Below are positions 20,301-28,158 of a stretch of 64,000 bases of DNA, in pieces (position 1 is the stretch's first letter; every line of letters starts with the position of its first letter). The stretch spans positions 1 to 64,000 of the forward strand of contig CANQUC010000005.1 of assembly GCA_947626945.1 (NCBI GenBank), given 5' to 3'. The position numbers were made by a program, and so were the translations under genes. A model generated the notes under the pieces. The model was not told where the DNA came from. It saw only the letters and a list, made by a program, of their open reading frames with translations, and did not search any database. The stretch is from an uncultured Lachnospiraceae bacterium (GTDB lineage Bacteria > Bacillota > Clostridia > Lachnospirales > Lachnospiraceae).

Positions 20301-21414
20301 GATTTCCGATCAGCTGTCTGCGGAGGGGGACGTCTACTTTGCGCTGACCCCTTCGGCGCTGATGGCCGGCGGCGGAATGAAGTTTTTGTTCAGCACCTCC
20401 AGTGTGGATGCCTGGCTGGAGGCAAGAATCCATATGCTGCTGCAGTGGAAGCCTTATGCGTATGATTTTGATGTGGGAGTCTGTGCCGGCGTGCGGGTTC
20501 ATCTTGGCTGGATCCGGTTTGGCCTGGAGCTGGGCTGCGACCTTCATATATGGGGACCGGAGTTTTCGGGAAAAGCGCGCATGAAGCTTTGGTGCATTTC
20601 CTTTACGGTGGCTTTTGGCGCCGGAAGTCCAACCGGGGCCAGTTCCATCGGGACAGAGGAATTTCGGAAATCCTTTCTGGAATCTGAAAAAGGGGAGCAG
20701 GCCGGCGGTTTCCGGCTGGCAATTGCCCGGGGTATTTTGAAAGAGCAAAAAACAAAACAGGGAGAACCGGAATGGACAGTGGCTCCGGAACAGCTGCAGC
20801 TGGCGCTGCAAACAGCAGTTCCGGTGAAAAGCCTCCTGTTTGACCCGGGAGATTCCGCAAGGGAACCTCACCCTGTCTATCATGCCACGGAAGACTTTTA
20901 TGTGCGGCCCTGTAAAAAATATCTGAGCCAGTCGGAACTGACGGTGCGGATCAGCGCCGTAAAAGAAAACGGGGAGGCAGATGGGGAAAGAAGAAAATCC
21001 GCGGAAGAGCGTTTTGTGGCGGAGGCACAATATGAGCAGCTGCCCGCGGCTTTGTGGGGACTGCCGGATGAACGCGGGGAGACGGTCACATGCTGCGCCG
21101 GAATCCGGATCAGCGTGAAAAAAGAAGAACCCGCAAAGCTGCAGTTTCGCAGGGCGCCGGTGGTTATGCAGGAAGAAAGGCTTCTCCTTTCGCCGCCGCA
21201 GCTGGAACTGAAGCAGTATGATGACAGGCCGGTGTTTGACTACATCGCCCGGGCGGCGGATGGCGATCTCTCGGAAAAAAGGCGGCAGCTGTTTGACGGG
21301 CTTGGAGAAGCATATGAAAAGATACAGGTGGCAGACTGGGCAAACAGAGCGAAAGAGCTGTTCTGCCAGGAGCCAAAAGCAGTTGACACAGGAGGAATGG
21401 CTCAATGGATGTAA
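17323..21414 (+). CDS. Giant DUF6603-type beta-rich protein
   Basis: A 1363-residue protein with no signal peptide or membrane span. The C-terminal half matches what I remember of DUF6603: LGGPPCFSVKGLAAGFGW near 800-816, then GDFVLTMGGYHPSYEKPAHY, RLGLCWRISDQLSAEG, YFALTPSALMAGGGMKF and DLHIWGPEFSGKARM near 965-1090. The N-terminal 750 residues are many short alternating strands in repeating units, likely one long beta-rich stack. A helical, acidic tail of about 230 residues ends the protein. The family is found in scattered bacteria and fungi without an assigned function to my knowledge. The stop overlaps the next ATG by 10 bases. The fold suggests a scaffold or a hydrophobic groove; that is inference. 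Confidence 0.75.
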   Translation: MDLMELYQKWDAQLKQTKQVILSGQDSGLLEMDLLCGTFGIKEIVLREGICAWEQEMLSLAGKFFVGESRLGQDGGDQGLEMKLAMKLDKNGRIDCEIRIPDVVLDEAGLFCIRNGLLHIILQEGTDAFLETLNGELPFGGHVFQVSARRQDQRKQRQLQIRSRGSLDVMALLASLLGMVGLDIEAFPFSHTSLTTDMPLTFFYTEPTGFLTASQPEKNRYDDALRLRIETGLGFLAGGSFGIENAAFSVGKCGSRYDFFIDGEMKLFHAGIPFQIRFGDGCVMFAAGLDQKIPLNSVNDMGAPVGESQVLDRFPETLRPSGAVCLHTLQLIVSSDFKTLYDFQITVELEDSWNFCPELNLSVSDLLLSFGISMGMKQFALAGDVTFCNVKSRLSAAILSESSGPASWSLKWRMYEEESVSLTALAKNLADAFGIATRITLPDISVGHVAVEFSNRGFSVGALITLSDKKLFSSEMDLRFVCEGSGADRRFAGTFQWKSQNAGLTVEHVLTECGVTDGLEAVPDFIKKLGISQVTLGYEFAENKMTAVIRTAEADAFAIVLYFEGTEQKQCQYILAAEFHHQISLADLPAAGGVSPSLKEIRIEAFSLTAASCSRENVTIPDMMQGRSVKKGITLSCQMSVKKQNIPLELHVLGDSPEEAQKQLPAAERTEQKGEKEIPLHLRLGPLELVSIRLGYRDGSVTFGITAQIQNDALCFSLEGLTAAVSLGDGKISFGLDGISVRLTTDTVDVRGGFLNLGDENYRGTLLLQAGQLCLTAVGAYREKPFRSFLVFASMKGNLGGPPCFSVKGLAAGFGWQHSLSIPEVTNLQQFPLLQAAAGTLDTEELLSHTDSYFPIQEGQLWIAAGVLVQTFQMADSAAVLSVSLGRETEVTLTGQTLLNVPFDEEKAPIAHGLLLLKASFRPSEGLISVEGALSQESYVICRECHITGGFAFDTWYGGPHAGDFVLTMGGYHPSYEKPAHYPEVKRLGLCWRISDQLSAEGDVYFALTPSALMAGGGMKFLFSTSSVDAWLEARIHMLLQWKPYAYDFDVGVCAGVRVHLGWIRFGLELGCDLHIWGPEFSGKARMKLWCISFTVAFGAGSPTGASSIGTEEFRKSFLESEKGEQAGGFRLAIARGILKEQKTKQGEPEWTVAPEQLQLALQTAVPVKSLLFDPGDSAREPHPVYHATEDFYVRPCKKYLSQSELTVRISAVKENGEADGERRKSAEERFVAEAQYEQLPAALWGLPDERGETVTCCAGIRISVKKEEPAKLQFRRAPVVMQEERLLLSPPQLELKQYDDRPVFDYIARAADGDLSEKRRQLFDGLGEAYEKIQVADWANRAKELFCQEPKAVDTGGMAQWM

Positions 21415-22664
21415 CGGAAGAAAAAACCATTGTTTTTACAGATGACTGTCAGGTCCCGCTGCAGGACGGCCGGTATCAGGTCTGTATGGAGCAGAAAACG
21501 GAACTGTGGCCGGGGCTTCAGTCGCAGCCGCTGAACTTTCGGGTAGAGGGGCCCAGATTTGATCTGGGAGAAGAGGGAGTGCACAGCTGTTATCCGCCGG
21601 ATCAGACCACGGGCGGATATGGAAGCGTGCTCCCCCATGTTGTGCTGAACCGAAGAACGCTTCCCTGGGAGCGCAGAGAAACAGACCGGGAATCCGGGGA
21701 AAGAAAAATACCCTGGATGTGCCTTTTGCTCCTTTGGGAGGAAGAGATCCCGCAGCTGCGGCAGGAAGAGGCAGAAAATGCCTTAAACCCGGAAAAAGCA
21801 AAAGAGGTGTATATTCCGGGCCTTTCCCTGGATCAAAATGAAAAAAGCCAGATCTGCCGATTTATAGATCTGGAGAAAGAGCTGTTTTTAAAAATCGCGC
21901 CAAGGATCAGGGAACTGCCCTGGCTCTGCCACGGAGGATATGCCGGAAAAGACGGTCTGGCAGCAGTATCGGACCCGGAAAAAGAACCGGAGGACAAGGG
22001 CTGGTACAGCACAGTGATGGCAAACCGTTTCCCGGAATCCTCTGAGGCGGGCGCAAAAAATCATGTGTACCTGGTTTCTCTGGAAGGATACGGGGACTAT
22101 GAAGAAGCGCTGCCCAAGGCCGCCCAGTCTCATGTAAGGCTGTTTGTGCTGCACGACTGGGAGTTTATTTCCCATAAATCACAGTATGGGTTTGGCCACA
22201 GAGTGCAGGAGCTTTCTGTGGGATATCTGACAATGCCCCTGGAAAAAGCGTCAGAAAACCTGGCTCCCATCCTGCAAAACGGTTATGTGCCAATGGAGCA
22301 TCGGCTGCGGAACGGCGAGCGGACGGTTTCCTTTTACCGAAGCTGCTGTGTGCCAAAGCCCTGGAAACAGGCGGAGGTGGAAGCAGACACGGCGGACGGC
22401 CTGTACGGCTATGATCCCCGCTGGGGCGTACTGGACGTGTCCTATGGGGCGGCATGGCAGGCGGGACGGCTTGCGGCCCTGAACCGGAAAACCGTGGCGG
22501 AACAGATCATGGAGCGCAGGAGAAAGGATCTGATGGAAGTAAGACGCAGGGTGCACAGGCAGCTGCTGCAGGAAAATGTGCAGGGCCTTTTGCCGGATGG
22601 GAATGAGACGGTAGGGCATTCCGTTCTTACCTTGTTAGAGGACATAGGAGGAAGACTGTTATGA
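21405..22664 (+). CDS. Unknown protein of the DUF6603 operon (419 aa)
   Basis: No named domain recognised. The N-terminus is beta-rich (residues 1-60) and contains HSCYPPDQTTGGYGSVLPHV and RRTLPWER near 65-95, motifs I associate with uncharacterised proteins that travel with DUF6603 genes. The middle is a mixed fold; the last 60 residues are a basic helix (RRKDLMEVRRRVHRQLLQ). There is no signal peptide and no membrane span. ATG 21405 has GGAGGAA upstream and lies inside the end of the DUF6603 gene, so translation is coupled. The stop overlaps the next start as ATGA. The tight overlap implies fixed stoichiometry in one complex. Confidence 0.7.
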   Translation: MDVTEEKTIVFTDDCQVPLQDGRYQVCMEQKTELWPGLQSQPLNFRVEGPRFDLGEEGVHSCYPPDQTTGGYGSVLPHVVLNRRTLPWERRETDRESGERKIPWMCLLLLWEEEIPQLRQEEAENALNPEKAKEVYIPGLSLDQNEKSQICRFIDLEKELFLKIAPRIRELPWLCHGGYAGKDGLAAVSDPEKEPEDKGWYSTVMANRFPESSEAGAKNHVYLVSLEGYGDYEEALPKAAQSHVRLFVLHDWEFISHKSQYGFGHRVQELSVGYLTMPLEKASENLAPILQNGYVPMEHRLRNGERTVSFYRSCCVPKPWKQAEVEADTADGLYGYDPRWGVLDVSYGAAWQAGRLAALNRKTVAEQIMERRRKDLMEVRRRVHRQLLQENVQGLLPDGNETVGHSVLTLLEDIGGRLL

Positions 22665-23467
22665 AGTCCTGGTTTGATTATGAGCGGTTTGACAGGGAAT
22701 TGGGACAGTTTCAGCCCCATGAGGGAAACGGTGCCGGTCAGCAGGAAAAAGAAGATGTGGAAGCTTTTCTGGAGGGACTTTCTCTTCTGGAGGGGCTGCC
22801 TCTGTCTTATCTGGTGCCAAAGGCAGACATGCTTCCGCCGGAAAGTCTGCGGCTGTTTTGGATTGACGAAACGTGGATACGCGCCTGTCAGGCAGGCGCG
22901 CTGAGCCTGGGGAAAAATTATGAGACAGACCGCCGCCGTCACAGGCTGCTGTTTGGATCCAAGGCAAAAGAAACTGACCGGCAGCAGGAATCCGGAGGAA
23001 ACCGGATGGGATTTTTGCTTAGGTCGTCTCTTGTGTTGGGCTGGCCCGGAATGAAACCGGAGTGCGTGGATGGAAACGGTCAGCCCGTAAAGCTGCTGAC
23101 TCTGCGAAAATACGGAAAAGATATTCTCCTGGGCATTGGGGAGGGAGAGATCGCCCGGCTGATCTTTCGGGAACCTCAGGAGGCGCTTCACTATGGGACA
23201 GAAGCCTCTCAGAATGGCGGAACCGTCAGCCTGGTGTCCATGAAAGCCGGAAAAGAGGGAGAAGATCTGCGCCTGATTCAGGAGGCGCGGTACAGAGACC
23301 CGGAAAAAGGGGTTTTGCAGGTGGAGCAGCTTGCGGGGGAAATCGAGAAAAAACTCAAAGGTGCCGACGCTCTGGAAGGAACCCTTTCCCCTGCCATGTT
23401 TGCGGCAGAGCTGCTGTACCGGACTCAGGTGACGGCGCTGGATACAAAAAAGGAGGAACGGACATGA
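22661..23467 (+). CDS. Unknown protein of the DUF6603 operon (268 aa)
   Basis: No catalytic motif is recognised. Landmarks are LLEGLPLSYLVPKADMLPPE near residues 43-62, WIDETWI-type segments (LFWIDETWIRACQAGALSLG), then RMGFLLRSSLVLGWPGMKPE near 108-127. The same sequence signature occurs, from memory, in uncharacterised genes next to the large DUF6603 proteins of other bacteria. The last third (LIFREPQEALHYG, then a helical tail) is well ordered. ATG 22661 overlaps the previous stop (ATGA), and its own stop overlaps the next ATG, so it is coupled on both sides. Probably a structural subunit; function unknown. Confidence 0.7.
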   Translation: MKSWFDYERFDRELGQFQPHEGNGAGQQEKEDVEAFLEGLSLLEGLPLSYLVPKADMLPPESLRLFWIDETWIRACQAGALSLGKNYETDRRRHRLLFGSKAKETDRQQESGGNRMGFLLRSSLVLGWPGMKPECVDGNGQPVKLLTLRKYGKDILLGIGEGEIARLIFREPQEALHYGTEASQNGGTVSLVSMKAGKEGEDLRLIQEARYRDPEKGVLQVEQLAGEIEKKLKGADALEGTLSPAMFAAELLYRTQVTALDTKKEERT

Positions 23468-26400
23468 CAGAAACATTCCTGTATGTACCGGTATCGCTGC
23501 AGGCCCTTGTTCATGGGCGGCACAATGAGGGGGCGGCAGACATGACGCCGGCCTATGATCTGCTTGCCTATGAGCCGCCTTTTGGAAACAGTGTATCCAA
23601 CACCTGGTTTTCCCGCGGAACAAGAGAACCCGGCATTCATCTTCACTGGGCAATGCCGGACGGGCTGCTTCACGGAAAACAGAAAGAGGACGGGACCATG
23701 ATGTTTCCCGCGCTCCCAAACAGGTTTCTTTTGCAGCGCCTCTGGGAACAGGATGGCGTGGTTTGCAGAAAAGCGTGGCTGATCTACAGCGATTTTGTGG
23801 GGTCGGATCCCGACGACCGGATCCAGACTACCGTACCGGTTTTTGTATGCCGCGACGGTATCTGGCAGGGAGGGGGCAAAAACGGCCAGCTGTACGGTTA
23901 TCAGGGCGCGGTGACGGAATACGGACAGCCCCTTGACAAAGAGGGATTTTATCTGGACAGACTTACCGGGATCGGTGACGGAAACCCGGCATTTGCCGCG
24001 TATTACCCCGACAGCTGCAGTGTGTTTGGATTTTATGACGATATGAAAGACGTGGAGCAGGGTACTTTTTCCTATCTGCTGACAGGATATTATGAAAAAG
24101 GAGATCCATTGTCCGGGCCGCAGCCGGAGAAGCCGGAGGATCTGGAATGGCAGATCCGGGAAGGCGGGGCTGTCCCCGCCCGGACGATGATCCATGGATA
24201 TGTGAAACAGGTAGTATGGAGGGGACCGGACGAATATTATGAGGACCGGATCCCAAAGGACCCGGTTCAGATTTATATGGGAGACAATACGGCAGAGGCG
24301 CTGTCCGTGTTGATCCAGGATCAGGTGCCGGATATTGCGGGGATGGAACGGCTGATGAATTATATTCAAAACGACGCCGTGCAGGTGCTGGCCAATGAAA
24401 GTGATCCAGACGGACTGATCAAAGGAGAGGAATTGCTTCACAGTAAAAAATTTACGGCGTGGGAAGGAGGCTGCCTGTGGGAGATCCGGGATGAACGGGA
24501 ACAAGACCGGCTCTCTCAGACAGAAGAGGACAAGGAAAAGGAAAACCTGCTGCAGGAACAGCTGAGGCGCCTGAACTGCCTGCAGGAACAGCTGAACCGG
24601 GCCGAAGAGCAGGCAGGATCCCATCGGGAACAGCTTTACGGGGCCTGGTGGATGTATGTGACAGAGCAGTGGGAGAAAGAAAAAAAAGCTCCCGTTCCCC
24701 AGGAGATCAGCCGGGAGATGGATACCCTTACCCGGCTGCTGGAGCAGGCAGAAGCCTGGGGAAAGGAGGCATCCCTTCTGCGGGAAACCATAAAAAAACG
24801 GCTGGAATCCTCCGGACGCTGTTTATACAGGCAAAACGAAAACCGGTATTACAGACCCAACCCGCCGGTGGTGCTGCTGGCAGGTCCGGGCGTCCTGCGC
24901 AGCTTCCGCCAGGGTGTGACCACGCAGAACGGAGAATTGCTTCCCTGCCGCAAAACATTGCTGCAGTCTTTGTGTGTTCCGCTGCCGGACCAAAAAACCG
25001 AAATCGGGGCAAAGGATCTGGAAGCCGCAATGCAGCCGCTTGCTACGCTGCTGCCGGATCCCGTACAGGCGCTGCTGACAGAATGTCTGCTGCTGGATGA
25101 TCTTTTCGCGGCGTATGTGGCGAAAATCGCGCTGAAAAAAGCAGGCCTGAGTGTTTCCCAAAAAGAGCTGCGGCAGCTGGCCGACCAGGTGGCAGAATTG
25201 CAGCGACAGCTGCGGGAGACAGACGGGGCGCCAAAGGCGGCGTCCTTTGAAAACTGGCAGCAGCCGTGGAATCCGTTGTTTCTTCAGTGGAGGGCGTCCT
25301 TTGCCCCTTACCGGACCACCCTTTCTCCGGACAATTCGTTTCAGGAATTTGTATTGGGTGAACTGGACCTGGAGACGGGAAAAGAGGGGCCCCAGGAGCA
25401 AAAGCCATTGGAGATCAAAGGCCGGTCTCTGATGCTGCCTCACGGTGTGATCCATCTAAGCGAGATGCTGCAAAGGCTGGTGGAACTGTACGGAAAAGAG
25501 GGGGAGACCTATGAAAAGCTGCAAAAGGCGGCCCATGCCATTCAGGGAATGAATGTGCTGTCCCAGCAGCTGACCGGCTTTCTGGAAGCTTTGGCGCAAA
25601 AGGAAGACGTTCCCCTCTTTCCCCTGATCCCTCTGGAGAATGTGCCGGAGACGGAAGCAGTGACGGCGCAGGCAAACAGACTTCTGCAGGAAAAGGATAC
25701 GGGGATTCACAGTCCTGTGCCGGGATATGAGGAATCCTCTTTCGTGCCTGTGCGGGCGGGAACTCTGCGGCTGGAGCAGCTGTGGCTGGTAGACAGTTTT
25801 GGCCAGATTCAGGATATACCGGTAAAGCAGGAGACTGTACGGCAGACAGAGACTCTGAGGCGGCAGAAAGACGGCGGCATTGTGCTGCCGCCCCGGTTTG
25901 TTTCTCCTGTACGGGTACAGTTCCGGTGGCAGGACAAGACGCCGGTGTTTGGCTGTGTGATGCCAAACTTTCTGGACCGGTGTCTGGTGGTCTATAACGG
26001 ACAGGGAACGCTTCTCGGTTCCATACAGGAAAAAAAGAAAGGCGCTCTGTGGATCAGCGCTCCGGGGACCACAATTTGTCCCCGGGAGATTCCCGACGGG
26101 GAAGGACATCTTCAGGCGTTTATAGAAAGCTTTCTGGGAGAAGACAATGACCGTCTTGCAAAGCTGCTGGCGGATCTGGACAAACGGGCTTTTGCGGTGG
26201 AAGGCGGCAGCCGTTTTTTGCAGCTTTGCTTTGGAAGTGTTTTGTTTCTTGGATGGGCATGCCTGGGACTGGAAGAAATGGGGCTTTCCATCCGTTCCAG
26301 TATTTGGGGCGGAAAACCGGATACCCATGGCTATGAAACCCAGCCTGTGACCGTAAGGCTTGGAGATGTGAGAAAGGCAGGCGACGGCCTGGCAGGCTTT

Positions 26401-26835
26401 TATATCCATGAACAGGATCCGGCCGCCTCTTATGACCGGTTTTATTCCTGCCTGGAGGGCACGGCGGATCTGAAAATTTCCCTGAGGGATGAGCCGGCAT
26501 GGCTTACCCTGCTGTTTGTGCCTCTGGGAGAGATCAGCATCCGCACCGGATTTCTGCCCGCAGCCTCTGCCCCGGCATTTCCACGGCGGGGAGAAGACAG
26601 GCTGGAAGAGCTGGATATGATGTTCCGGCTGATGCCGATCCCAGGAGTTTTGGAGGAACTGTCGGTTCCCCTGCCGGGAAATCTGGAGGATTTTTGGGAG
26701 TTTTGCTATATGGAGAACACAGAGCGGGAAAACACAGCCGCGGATCTGAAGCCTCCTTCCGAAAGTCTGCCGCCGGACGGCATGGCGCTGCTGGAGGGAT
26801 TTATGAAAACAAAGAGGAAAAAGGAAAAACAGTAA
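23464..26835 (+). CDS. Unknown large protein of the DUF6603 operon (1123 aa)
   Basis: The ATG at 23464 follows GGAGGAACGG and overlaps the previous stop. Frame-open sequence upstream (from 23062) belongs to the preceding gene in another frame. The N-terminus has TFLYVPVSLQALVHG, GIHLHWAMPDGLLHG (residues 58-72) and FPALPNRFLLQRL, which look like a conserved family start. Residues about 340-445 form a long charged coiled coil (LLQEQLRRLNCLQEQLNRAE). RYYRPNPPVVLLAGPGVLRS follows near 460-480. The second half is mixed alpha/beta with no known motif. No signal peptide or transmembrane span. By size and coiled coil it could be a scaffold partner of the DUF6603 protein. Confidence 0.72.
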   Translation: MTETFLYVPVSLQALVHGRHNEGAADMTPAYDLLAYEPPFGNSVSNTWFSRGTREPGIHLHWAMPDGLLHGKQKEDGTMMFPALPNRFLLQRLWEQDGVVCRKAWLIYSDFVGSDPDDRIQTTVPVFVCRDGIWQGGGKNGQLYGYQGAVTEYGQPLDKEGFYLDRLTGIGDGNPAFAAYYPDSCSVFGFYDDMKDVEQGTFSYLLTGYYEKGDPLSGPQPEKPEDLEWQIREGGAVPARTMIHGYVKQVVWRGPDEYYEDRIPKDPVQIYMGDNTAEALSVLIQDQVPDIAGMERLMNYIQNDAVQVLANESDPDGLIKGEELLHSKKFTAWEGGCLWEIRDEREQDRLSQTEEDKEKENLLQEQLRRLNCLQEQLNRAEEQAGSHREQLYGAWWMYVTEQWEKEKKAPVPQEISREMDTLTRLLEQAEAWGKEASLLRETIKKRLESSGRCLYRQNENRYYRPNPPVVLLAGPGVLRSFRQGVTTQNGELLPCRKTLLQSLCVPLPDQKTEIGAKDLEAAMQPLATLLPDPVQALLTECLLLDDLFAAYVAKIALKKAGLSVSQKELRQLADQVAELQRQLRETDGAPKAASFENWQQPWNPLFLQWRASFAPYRTTLSPDNSFQEFVLGELDLETGKEGPQEQKPLEIKGRSLMLPHGVIHLSEMLQRLVELYGKEGETYEKLQKAAHAIQGMNVLSQQLTGFLEALAQKEDVPLFPLIPLENVPETEAVTAQANRLLQEKDTGIHSPVPGYEESSFVPVRAGTLRLEQLWLVDSFGQIQDIPVKQETVRQTETLRRQKDGGIVLPPRFVSPVRVQFRWQDKTPVFGCVMPNFLDRCLVVYNGQGTLLGSIQEKKKGALWISAPGTTICPREIPDGEGHLQAFIESFLGEDNDRLAKLLADLDKRAFAVEGGSRFLQLCFGSVLFLGWACLGLEEMGLSIRSSIWGGKPDTHGYETQPVTVRLGDVRKAGDGLAGFYIHEQDPAASYDRFYSCLEGTADLKISLRDEPAWLTLLFVPLGEISIRTGFLPAASAPAFPRRGEDRLEELDMMFRLMPIPGVLEELSVPLPGNLEDFWEFCYMENTERENTAADLKPPSESLPPDGMALLEGFMKTKRKKEKQ

Positions 26836-26854
26836 TCAAAAAAGGAGGGAACAT

Positions 26855-28144
26855 ATGGATTCCTATCAGGTAGAATACCGGCTGCAGCCGGGCTGTGTCA
26901 CGGTTTCCACCAATGAAAACCAGATGGAGTTTTTTATTACAAATCCCACGGATGAGCCGATCATTTTCAAAAACGACGGACAGGTAACCGTGAAAGAATA
27001 TCCTGCTTTGGGAGAAAACTGCAGAGCAAACGATCCGCCCGGATTTGAACTGATTTTTTCCTATGGAAGCGGCGACGGGGATCTGAATTTGGCGGAGATC
27101 TGCAGGAATATTACTGTCAGCCGCGTTCAGGGCGGCAGCTGGCAGATCATGGAAAAATATTCGGGAAAAGGCCCTTACTGGCAGATCATTCCCCGTGGAA
27201 CCACTGTGCTGAAGCCAAAGGAAAGCCTGATCCTGCTGCTGGACAATCTTTCCGTAAACGATAAGCGGGGTGAAACAAATCTGACTGTGAATTTCAAAGC
27301 GCCCGGGATCCAGCGGAAAGCGGAGCTTGGAATACTGAAACTGGCAAAACCGCAAATCCGCCGGTTTGGTACGGAAAAGGCCCGGTATGAGCTGGAGGAT
27401 GAGGTCAGGTTTACATGGACACTGACAGATTATGTCCCTGTAGAGGCCAATCTGCTTTTGGACGGCATTCCCGTTTCCGGAAACGGAACCGTTTTGAAAA
27501 AAGTGACCAAAAAAATCCACCGGCTTCAGGTGCGGAATCAGGCCGGCTACCTGACAGAAGCCCAGACGGAGATTGCCTTTGACTGTTATAGCAAAATAGA
27601 GATCACAAAGTGCGGTTCGGGAACGGTAACGGTCTGCTGGGATACCAGAAGCATGAAAAACTGCCGTCTGAACGGTCAGGCGGTGGGAAAAAGCGGCAGC
27701 AGAGAGTTTCCGGTGACAGGAGACACAGAATTTACCCTAACCGCCATCCGCCGGGTGACGGAAATAACCGAAAAAAAGACGCTGTCCTTTTTTATGCCGG
27801 TGATCCTTTCCTTTCAGGCAAATCCGCAAAAAAAGCAAGCGCGGCCTTTGGAGGGTTTTCTTTCTTTGGAGCAGGTGAAAGATCCGGCGGCGGTTCCAAA
27901 GACGGTAGTGCCCTACGCGGCGCCGGATCCGGGACCCATTCCTCCGCCGCCGGCCCGGATCACGATTCAGTTCTCCTGGAAAACAAAAAACACAAACAGC
28001 TGTGAAATCCCGGAGGCGGGAATCCGCTCAAAAAATCCCTCAGATGCCTGTGTCGGTTCCGTGGAGAGAAAGTGTACCTCCGTAATCCTGCGGGCAACGG
28101 GAAATTACGGGTATCAGGTCACAATGACAAAGAAAATCCAATAG
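26855..28144 (+). CDS. Beta-sandwich (Ig-like) protein of the DUF6603 operon
   Basis: A 429-residue protein, almost wholly beta. Residues 1-150 resemble an Ig-like fold (MEFFITNPTDEPIIF, then PKESLILLLDNLSV). Two or three further repeats follow, with VRFTWTLTDYVPVEANLLLDG and a matching SKIEITKCGSGTVTVCWDT. A Pro-rich hinge (PDPGPIPPPPA near 365-375) leads to a last 50-residue beta unit with three Cys. No secretion signal. ATG 26855 follows AAAGGAGGG. The gap to the radical SAM gene is 14 bases. The Cys-bearing C-terminus is one candidate target of that enzyme; this is speculation. Confidence 0.7.
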   Translation: MDSYQVEYRLQPGCVTVSTNENQMEFFITNPTDEPIIFKNDGQVTVKEYPALGENCRANDPPGFELIFSYGSGDGDLNLAEICRNITVSRVQGGSWQIMEKYSGKGPYWQIIPRGTTVLKPKESLILLLDNLSVNDKRGETNLTVNFKAPGIQRKAELGILKLAKPQIRRFGTEKARYELEDEVRFTWTLTDYVPVEANLLLDGIPVSGNGTVLKKVTKKIHRLQVRNQAGYLTEAQTEIAFDCYSKIEITKCGSGTVTVCWDTRSMKNCRLNGQAVGKSGSREFPVTGDTEFTLTAIRRVTEITEKKTLSFFMPVILSFQANPQKKQARPLEGFLSLEQVKDPAAVPKTVVPYAAPDPGPIPPPPARITIQFSWKTKNTNSCEIPEAGIRSKNPSDACVGSVERKCTSVILRATGNYGYQVTMTKKIQ

Positions 28145-28158
28145 AAGGAGAAAACCCA

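Noticed and set aside
23062-23463. An upstream extension of the 1123-residue protein
   Set aside because: The added 134 codons overlap the 268-residue gene in another frame, are rich in Arg and Gly as shadows are, and the ATG at 23464 has a good GGAGG site.
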